This document shows positions 56,248 to 64,000 of a stretch of DNA of 64,000 bases, piece by piece. The stretch spans positions 806,001 through 870,000 of the forward strand of contig CM065650.1 of NCBI GenBank assembly GCA_033220425.1, given 5' to 3'. The DNA comes from Lepraria neglecta (lineage: Eukaryota > Ascomycota > Lecanoromycetes > Lecanorales > Stereocaulaceae). Numbering within the stretch: position 1 is the stretch's first letter; each line of letters opens with the position of its first letter. Under the pieces are notes generated by a model. The model was given only the letters and a program-made list of their open reading frames with translations, made no database searches and had not been told where the DNA came from. The position numbers were made by a program, and so were the translations under genes.

Positions 56248-57229
56248 AAACGAGTCTTCCGTGGATGAAGTCCTCTACATGTCACTATGACCTCGTAAAA
56301 CTAATTCTAAATGACTTTATTAATGGAACATGCGTGTAAATTAAGATTCTGATGGATAGGTGCTCCAGGGTAATAAGTCAAACATCCAGTCACCAGTGAA
56401 GACGTATTGCCTTTTCTGAAATCACTGTATTAGGCTGTAAATCCATTGAACCATGTTACAATCCACGCTTAGCTTCACTCGATGTCAGCCCGGCTACTGT
56501 GTTTCAAGTCAAATCGTGATGTTCTACGTGACTGCTTCACCAGTTTTGACCGGAACTTTCTGTACTTCATTGCTCTTTTCACGCCGGGCCGCTATCACAG
56601 CTTCTTCACAAGACGTTTCACTATCAGGTGGCTCGCATGATCAGCACTGGTGGGTATTTGAAGTAACCTAACCTCCCCATCTTCTTCTTCTTTCCATCCA
56701 CCACCTACCTCGGTCCTTCTTCTTCTTCCTTCTTTGTATTATTATCATCATCATCAACATTGTCATTATTCCTTCTTCCTTCTGTTTCTTGTACCAACAC
56801 ACCCATCCATTCTCCACCGCCACCAACCTACGACCTCCACCACCTCACTTCATCTACTTCCATCATCGAACACCAACATGTACCATCGATGATCGCCTTT
56901 GATCATCTACATCTTATGTAATATGTATGAGTACCATCTCTACATACATACATACATACAGTACACACCACACATTGTCATCCCTTTTGTCTTCAGGATA
57001 CAACACGTGGTGCTGTCCACAAACCTCTTGTGCGACTGCACGCCGGCAAGGCTGCATGATCCTCGATGAACAAACTCACATTGGGCGAGGGCAGCTTAGC
57101 ATCTCGGTGCTTTTTCAATATCGGCCATCCGTCTTGGTGTTTCCGTTATTTATCTCCGCCGAAGGAGCCCTCCTACTTCTTTCTTTTCTTGCCTCGGCGA
57201 AATTAGAAATGTGGAATCATGGAACCTGT
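56248..57229. other. flank of the transposon, no gene seen
   Basis: A pyrimidine-rich stretch (56680-56770: many ctt/ttc units, then tcatcatcatc) looks like a fungal promoter or leader, but no gene follows. A (cata)n tract lies at about 56942-56960. Confidence 0.4.
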
Positions 57230-57405
57230 GTCCTGGATGCTTTTTCTATCTCGACCAAACCGGGAACATGAAATCAAGAAGGAAGGTTCCTCAGGTGCTT
57301 CCTTTATCTCGACCAAATTAGAGATAGGGGATCATGGAGCCCATCCCCTCGATGGTTTTTTAATCTCGACCAAACTGGAAATGTGGAATCGGCCAGTAAG
57401 CATTG
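57230..57405. repeat. diverged tandem repeat with core tatctcgaccaaa
   Basis: Three units of about 60 bases, each with (t/a)atctcgaccaaa, then purine-rich sequence and ggatcatgga/ggaatcggcc. A weaker related copy precedes them (57150-57228). A further copy of the last unit lies at 60880-60925 (cttgaccaaattggaaatgt followed by ggaatcggcc). Confidence 0.65.
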
Positions 57406-60400
57406 ACCTTCCCTTCTGCTTGGCTCAAGCTGGTGCCTAAAAACGGCTCAAACAGGATTCGGACACCTCATCGAGCCTGCAGAAGGACTAACAGCTTCAA
57501 GACGAGCTTCAATCCCAGCTCACTGCTGATTTCCCAATTTGTGTTGATCGCAGTTTTGCTTTTCGACTCTGTTAGCACTCGACTAAGTGAGGTCAAGGAT
57601 CACTGAACAATAATATCAAGTACCTGTCTGTCCAATCATCTTAGCATGTCTACTTCCCCTGTCAAAGACTTACTTTGGGGTTTTTAGTCTGGACGAAATG
57701 AAAGCATTCTCGTGTTTTCTTCATGTGTGAGGTAGCACCGCGCGTTGGGTTGGTGCACGAGTTCAATCCCACGGTCGCATTTGTTCCAGGTACGTTCTAA
57801 TGCCCTATTTTACAGTTGGCGAGGTAGCTAATGTATTCAGCAACCACGTCGAGAACTCAGAGGAAGGGCAACTGCGAGCTCAGCAAATGTCTCAACTCAT
57901 GGACACTAGCTCACATTACACGCGTTGTGCTCATCCCCAGACTTAGTCGGACAAGTAAGCGTGGACTATGACCATCACAGCTTGACCGTCCCAGCTTCAT
58001 GACTCACTCCCACTCGAAACAGTGCTTCAACATAGCTCCACGGCTTGGTTGGATACTTACCGATACTTCTACATCTCTACACTCTGATGACTCCCTTGCT
58101 GTCAAACATCGACTCATTCTGATGCTCCAATCTCACAGCCTGGGCAACCTTGAAGACGAATGCCGCCAACGTAAGAGGGACCAGGAGCAAAGGCCGACCT
58201 CTTATGGCCAAGTCCCTTCAGAAACGGCATGAAAATCATTGCAAGTGTGTCGAAAACCCCAGGAATTGCGGATTCTTTGGAGATGGATCGCATCATTATA
58301 GGACAGAAGAAGAGAAATCTTTCGCAACCTCCGGTGTTAAGGCAAGAAACGGAAAGAGATCGCTAAGGCGCTCCTTCGTGGTGTTTTTCCCATTCCAACT
58401 CACCGCGTCCCATCAGACCTACCACTTCATTTATCAACAACCATCGATTTCATCCATATCTATGGTCAACAACACTTCTTTCCCACCGTTCTTAGCTCAG
58501 CACGGTCATAGATACCGCGAACGCCGCTCAGAATGTGCCAAACTCGCACAACCATATCCGCCTATTTGGTACTGTTCATCCGAGTCCTGCATATTTTCTT
58601 GAAACCGATCGGCGCATTTAGCTTGATCGGGTAACACTTGAAGACCCTTCTGGCAGCATTGCTGTAAGGCTACGGGTGCTAGTCGCTTTGCACCACAAAT
58701 AAGCCAGTCACAAGGCTCAATAGTCCTCCCCTCGATTCCAATTGTTCTAGTGTCACAAAACTCTCTACTACTGAAGATAGGATGACTTTCTGTCCCTGTG
58801 CCCGGGTTACCTTTCTTCGCCACCATCACAAATATCATTGGCAAACAACCTCCTCGATGATCACTTACTCTTCTCGATGTCGACAGCAAACGAAGTCCTC
58901 CGCTCGATCTCACTTGACTTGGTGCTACTCCACACTTCACTGGAAAGAATACGCCAACTTGTTGACAGTGTGTTTCGGTCCTTTCTCTTTACCACCATCA
59001 ACAATACTTACCTCACTGGAAGTTCTACTATTTCGACTTACGAACAGTCTCAACCTCATATGCTGATGATCTATTGGGCATACCTTGATAGCTCAAGCAG
59101 TACGTCGCGGCAGGCCGCAGCTCCTCCAGTGGACGTCACCGTCTGGATTGAAAGCAAGTATGGCTACAAAACACCTCTAATACGACCAACATTGAACCGG
59201 GAGGATTTTCCATGGGCGTCATCCACGGCCAATCCAGCAAAGATCCGACTCCTACCTGCATATCGACGCAAGCACTCACTGTGGACCAGCTTGGATAATT
59301 CGAATTCTTCTATTGGTGCACTGACCCAACACAAACCATACAAACATCATACATAAAGCAGCTCTCAACCGACGAGCCCCTCATTCTCAATAATTACATC
59401 AGCCTAGTCTCAAGCTAAGATACCACCACAGGACTTAGCATTCAAACAGTACGCTCGGTCTCATGCAGGTTCCCAGTGGCAACTCACCTATTTCATAAAT
59501 TACCTACTCGCCACTCTACGGAACGCCGGCACAATCTACTTCAATATCCGTGATACTGTTGGAGAGACCCATTCCACAATACCCGGAGATCTCACGACCG
59601 ACTAGGCATGTCTCCATACCTGCCAACAATTCAATCAGACACGATTGGCATCAACCAGAGCTGTAGGCTTCCTGGAAAGAGCAAGGGATACTCGACTCTA
59701 CGAAATTTGAGAAGAGATTCCTATGTCTCGATATACAGAGTACTGGCATGACATTGCTGAGAAGCTAACGGGCCACATCCCTGAAGATTGTCGCAAGTGC
59801 ATAGAAGAACCCAAATCGTCCGCGGCTTCTGAGAGATGGATCACATCCTCATTGGACAGAGAAAAAGGAATTGGAGCTCTGCCTAAGCTCAGCTCTTGCA
59901 GCATACACTTTCAGTCCCAGCACTTTGGACACCATGACTGGAAGCCCGGCTTCGGAATGGCGTCTTTTGGGTCAACAAAGAGCTAGGGCAACGCACTTCG
60001 AACGCGACAGGAGACCAAGCATACCAAAATTGCGACATCATCCCAGAAGTGTCGCCGAGTCAAGGGCCGCAGGACCATGACATTGAGTCCCGAATTTCCA
60101 CTTCATCGAGAAAGAGGATAACTTTCCAGCCGTGATTCCGGGTCTTTTTCTTCCCCACTTTCAACAACACCTTGCCTACAGGCTTCACTCTTTACTGCTT
60201 GTCTTGTCCCTTAGCCTGAAGCGAACGATCCCATAACTACAAAAACCATCTAGGGCAGCTCTCTCTTCTCCCCGCGAACTCCTCTCAGAGATATCCATTA
60301 CTCAATAAAGGCGGCGGATGTTCGAACACTTTAGCGGCAGTCGTAGGGCTCGAATTTTCATATACCGGCGTCTCCCCCGCTCCTATTGGCTCGTCAAGGG

Positions 60401-61257
60401 TGAACAACTCCATACGTTCGCCTTTCTAACCAACTCCATTCCGGACTTGAACGGTAAAGAAAATTAACAAGACCACTAGCAGTTCAATCGCGCTGACATT
60501 GTCACCAAGTTCGCTAGGCTGGTACTTACGATCGGCAACGAGCCCACTATCTCGACTATCTGACAAGTGAGGAGTTTACTTCTTTGCACAAGAAGTCCGC
60601 CACGAATGCGTTCAGCGTGTCTACCCGGCGCTATCAGTCTGTGGTCTCTTGGTTGACCTTGATGAGCATCCAACAACCCATCAGGCGAGAGGCTTCAAAG
60701 ACAGACTCTGGCTCCGATCGAAAGTGGCATCGGCGTCCTAACAGCCCTCTGGAGTAACTACCACGACCAGAGTTTCTCATTTTCGCGTACCATTTCTCCG
60801 ATCCCCGCAATGACGAGGATACATTCAATGGGTCTACCCGGCGCTACATGTATGCGGCATCTTGATGCTGGTTTTTTTTTATCTTGACCAAATTGGAAAT
60901 GTGGAATCGGCCAGGAAGCATGAGGCATTGAAATCGCTGGAGTTGAGCCTTGCAAGATGATGCCTTTGGAACACCGTGGGATGTGCGCTCACATTATTAT
61001 TTAGCCAACGATGTTTGCGAAAGGAATTTAGGTATGACGAGGGTTAGGGTTAGTGGAGCGAATTTCAATCCTCAGGAGGCGGACGGGGTGGTATATAGCT
61101 TTTGAAAGATAGCGGTGCGCAAAGCAAAGACTTATCTTACCTTTAATAGCATCATGTTCAATAATATTTAGAACTTCCTGTTTGAGGTTAGTTATATCCT
61201 AGACGTCCATATGGGAATCTCTGTCAAATGATGCTCAACGATGCAATCTCACCTGAT
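57406..61257. other. gene-poor stretch with relic frames
   Basis: No gene is supported. The plus-strand frame at 58838-59356 (173 codons) is the longest, without a recognisable domain. A duplicated piece (ctacccggcgctatcagtctg at about 60620, ctacccggcgctacatgtatg at about 60828) is visible. Two tandem ttaggg units occur near 61043. Confidence 0.35.
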
Positions 61258-61953
61258 CGTAGAACTTCCATCACCGTAGCTTCTGATGAGAAAGATGTCT
61301 TGTGCTTCCATCTATGCTCGAAGCAAGCTTAGAAAACCTCGCGCTCGACCACAAAGCCTGGCAACCAGCTTGCAGGGGAGCCGTCCACGAAGGCTAGTTC
61401 TGGGGAGAAAGCTCTGGATGAAAATGCCGGAGAGCTTAAGAAGCAGACCGGTCAGCTCAACGAGCCACTCCAATCGCAAGGCAAAGGGGCTCCAACCCAG
61501 CAAGAGCCTCCAAAGACAGGTGTCAAAGAGCCCAGTGGGCAGACTCCCAGCCTCAAAGAGTCTCCTCAATCTCACAAGTCCAGGGCTCAACGCCGCAAGA
61601 AAGGCAAGCAACACCGGCCTAGGCCAAGAGACAAAGGCCCAAAATTGAACTCGATAGGCGTGCCAATCCTCCGAACATCGGATAAAGCTCCACCAAACGA
61701 TGAGGAGTGACTTCTCGGGAGCTCTGGAATTCTTCGAAAGCCTCGCTCAAGTCCTCAGAAAAGCCAGAAACGGAAGGCCGATACAGCATCATTTGCCACA
61801 ATACTAACAACAGGCGGAGGGCAAATTGGTCAAGTTCCAGCGGCCAACAGCCCAGATTTCGCAGCAAGCGGCGGGTACGCTAGCGGAGAGGTGACTGATT
61901 TAGGCGGGAAAGAGGGCGAGCGGGTAGGGAAGAGGATGAAGACAGAACCGTGA
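61258..61953 (+). pseudogene. basic low-complexity protein, reading frame with in-frame stops
   Basis: One frame stays coding-like for about 230 codons but contains TAG at 61330-61332 and TGA at 61708-61710. Between them it reads KPGNQLAGEPSTKASSGEKA, GAPTQQEPPKTGVKEPSGQT and AQRRKKGKQHRPRPRDKG. After the second stop it continues in the same frame as ILRKPRSSPQKSQKRKADTA and ends KRMKTEP. No ATG is at the 5' end. Each stop could come from one C-to-T or G-to-A change. It could also be multi-exon with the stops in introns, though I see no good borders. Family unknown; Lys/Arg-rich motifs suggest a nuclear protein. Confidence 0.42.
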
Positions 61954-62416
61954 GAGGAGCGTTCCGTGGGCTTGTTGGTCATTATTATGGGGATGTCTGG
62001 TGTGAAGAAGTTTGGTGCTTAGTGTCTGTAAGACACGTTACTCGAATGGTGTAGGAGCGAGCGGAGAAGCTGTCAAAGCAGTAGTTGAAGACCTGGGGAT
62101 TGAGCAGGTTGATGGCTCATGTCAGAATGGATATCTTCGTTTGTGTCCCACTTGAAACTTCAGCGTGGGATAACAAGCAGTCTGATAGCTTGTTTGTTGT
62201 ATTCTTTGTGTGCGGAGGCGTCTGGAGACTGCCAGTATGGGGTCTGAAAGCCAACAGAGAAGCAAATTAACAAGCGTAGGATACCTTTAATGGCATAGTT
62301 ATAACTTTGATCAAAGCTTCCTATGTACCATTCAGCTAAGCACCAGACCTCCTGGTGGGGTATCTAGAACAAGGAAAAGCCCCAACATGACACTGTTATC
62401 ACTCAGCTCTGCCCTA

Positions 62417-63693
62417 TCACCTTGTCCCAATCCTCCCCTCATAAGCCTCCCATGCCGCTTTCCGGTACCTCTCAGCTTCCTTCGCCCTATCCACTTGCCC
62501 TAGTATTCCCCTCCCGACAATAACAACATCAATGCCATCCCTGCCAATCACCTCTTTCGGGCTCCTCCATTGCTGCCCTTTCCCATCACTCTTCACCCCA
62601 TCAGTCTCTCCCTCAACGGGCAGGCCTACCCCAGGCGCAAAACTCAGGAATGTATCATCCGCCTCCTCATTCAGACTCCTCTGTGAGACGAAGCCGAGCA
62701 CGAACTGCTTGTTCTCCCTCGCAGCCTTCACGCACGCCTGTGTATACTCCTTCGTCATCAGATTGCCCGCCGAGCTCATCTCCGCTAGCAATAACAAGCC
62801 TCGAGCATGTGGTGGCGGACCCAGCTCTTCTAGCAACTGGGCTTTATCATGCGGTTCTTCATTCTCGCCTTGCGAGATAGCGCGTATGAGGGAGGCTTGT
62901 TGCCGTGGCGAGGTGGGCTCGAAAGTCTGAGAAATGGTGGTGGTCGCCATAGTTAGACTCTCCGCCCTGCCCTTCCTCCGATGGTGCGAAAAGAGGGTCT
63001 GCGGCTCCGATGTCTCGGAGCTTGAGCGCGATTTGAAGGATTCGGTGGGTTTCAAGGAGTCAGAGGTGGAAGTTGTAGTTGTAATTGCAGAGTCCATGGG
63101 ATTGCTATCATTGCTGACACAGGGTGTACCAATTGGTGTGCCAACAGTGATTGTGGTATCGACCGATTGGTTGAGGGAGATGAGAATTTGAGCGGCGGCG
63201 GAGTGGAGGGCGGGGATTATGGCGGGGCCGGGGAGGAGGTGCGCGTTTGTTAGGTGGGCCCATCTTGCTATTGCTAGGGGCCCGCGGGTGTATTGGGATT
63301 GTACTGTGTCTGTAGGTGTGGAAGGGGTCAATTGGCTGTCCGAGTAAGATGAGGCGTGGGGATGGTGAAGGGCGTACTGCCTATATCTCCAAGTTTCCTG
63401 TCTTCGAAGAGCAGGAAGTGCTTCCGTTGTGATATCTCCTGCAGGCCTTTGATAGTCTTCTCCGAGAAATCATCGACGATGTCTGCATGGGTTTTGAGAA
63501 TACAGATGTAGTCGCCGACTTCTTCCGCTACATTGAGGAGGTCGTAGGTTGTATGTACGTCAGCTGAGACACAGAGGTTTGAGCGCTTTATGGAGATTAA
63601 GCTGAGTAGGTAGGTTGTTAAAGACGGTGTATTCGGCAGTTCGGCGCGGGTTGAGAAGGGGAGGGAGAGGGTTGAGGGGCCTTTGGATGCCAT
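62417..63693 (-). CDS. pyrG: orotidine 5'-phosphate decarboxylase
   Basis: Exon 1 is 63693-63378 and exon 2 is 63309-62417, joined over a 68-base GT-AG intron that splits an Asn codon, giving 402 residues. The active-site region reads LCVSADVHTTYDLLNVAEEV, ICILKTHADIVDDF and LLFEDRKLGDIGNTVQSQYT, with the catalytic Lys and Asp (K-x-x-D-I). Phosphate-binding segments RGLLLLAEMSSAGNL and DVVIVGRGILG are present. Compared with the yeast enzyme (about 267 residues) it has an insertion of about 100 residues (from about residue 165: SVDTTITVGTPIGTPCVSND onward), rich in Ser and Thr, as known from several other filamentous ascomycetes. It makes UMP, the last step of pyrimidine synthesis, in the cytosol. 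Neighbours are unrelated. Confidence 0.95.
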
Positions 63694-64000
63694 GATGACT
63701 GGTGAGGGAGGATGGAGACGTGTGTGTGAAGAAGGACGTTGGACATGCAGAAGTGGATGAGGACATGGCTTTGTGGCTTTGATATTAGTTTAGGGGCACC
63801 TGGATTGAAAGCAGGTTTTACCCAATGGAAATTTCGATGTTCACGAGGCTAGAACACTAATGCCTCTTGACGAGAAACACCGTTGAAAGCTTGTCTATCA
63901 TTTCACTGCCGCACCGCCGTGTGCAAATCCATATTGCTCATTGGAAATACGACTTCTATTCTGTTGGTACAGTCGACCTGAGCAACTACTATTCTACAGC
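63694..64000. promoter_or_regulatory. upstream region of pyrG
   Basis: 307 bases to the window edge. Presumed promoter of the decarboxylase gene. I see no clear TATA box or other defined site. Confidence 0.4.

Noticed and set aside
55602-56339. Plus-strand frame of 245 codons over the right end of the transposon
   Set aside because: It is antisense to the Pro/Ala/Lys-rich frame, runs through the terminal repeat and has no features of its own.
57721-57795. tRNA-like stretch with gagttcaatccc
   Set aside because: The T-arm stem does not pair and no acceptor stem or anticodon arm can be drawn.
61040-61053. Telomere-like ttaggg units
   Set aside because: Only two units; similar single units occur in the 12-kb repeat. 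Too short to mean a telomere fusion.
1-64000. CRISPR arrays, operons, ribosome binding sites, rRNA genes
   Set aside because: This is eukaryotic nuclear DNA. No regularly spaced repeat-spacer arrays or rRNA-like sequence were seen.

Overview
The window is nuclear DNA of a filamentous ascomycete (Pezizomycotina). I base this on compact genes with short GT-AG introns of about 45-80 bases, and on recognisable homologues of Mtw1/Mis12, a Poa1-like macro protein, RBM39/Rsd1, Scs7 fatty acid 2-hydroxylase, a Dal5-type transporter and OMP decarboxylase (pyrG/URA3). The wide debris of STAND/AAA ATPases and the RIP-like decay of a duplicated segment fit the same group. I cannot name a species.

Layout. 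Bases 1-4200 hold broken pieces of a NACHT/STAND-like gene and of an AAA+ ATPase gene with a DUF7025-like region. Bases 4219-17555 are an ordinary gene-rich block: MFS transporter (-), two tandem macro-domain genes (+, the first one frameshifted), Mtw1/Mis12 (-), a CCCH zinc-finger protein (-, with a probable one-base deletion), a MIF/tautomerase-like protein (-), a small repeat-motif protein (+) and a PP2C phosphatase (-). Bases 17.6-41 kb are gene-poor. They hold one apparently intact gene of unknown function (20997-22634), degenerate repeats that run into its 3' end, scattered out-of-order fragments of its paralogues, minisatellites, a hairpin-forming inverted repeat and other relics. Bases 42353-47925 are gene-rich again: RBM39-like splicing factor, a GPI-type wall protein and fatty acid 2-hydroxylase. 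An orphan gene with a 45-base internal repeat lies at 49.2-50.7 kb.

Bases 52255-56245 are a complete Tc1/mariner element of 3991 bases. It is flanked by TA on both sides and has 87-base terminal inverted repeats with two mismatches. It carries a transposase that becomes one open DD34E reading frame after removal of one 44-base intron, and two further genes on the opposite strand. One is a 670-residue protein with a cysteine cluster and a SAM-like C-terminal helical region; the other is a 121-residue basic Pro/Ala/Lys-rich protein. This is the most interesting object in the window. Bases 56.2-61.3 kb are again degenerate sequence with diverged repeats. A reading frame interrupted by in-frame stops lies at 61258-61953, and the window ends with pyrG (62417-63693).

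All intron borders are my manual inference from reading-frame continuity and splice consensus. No searches or alignments were run.
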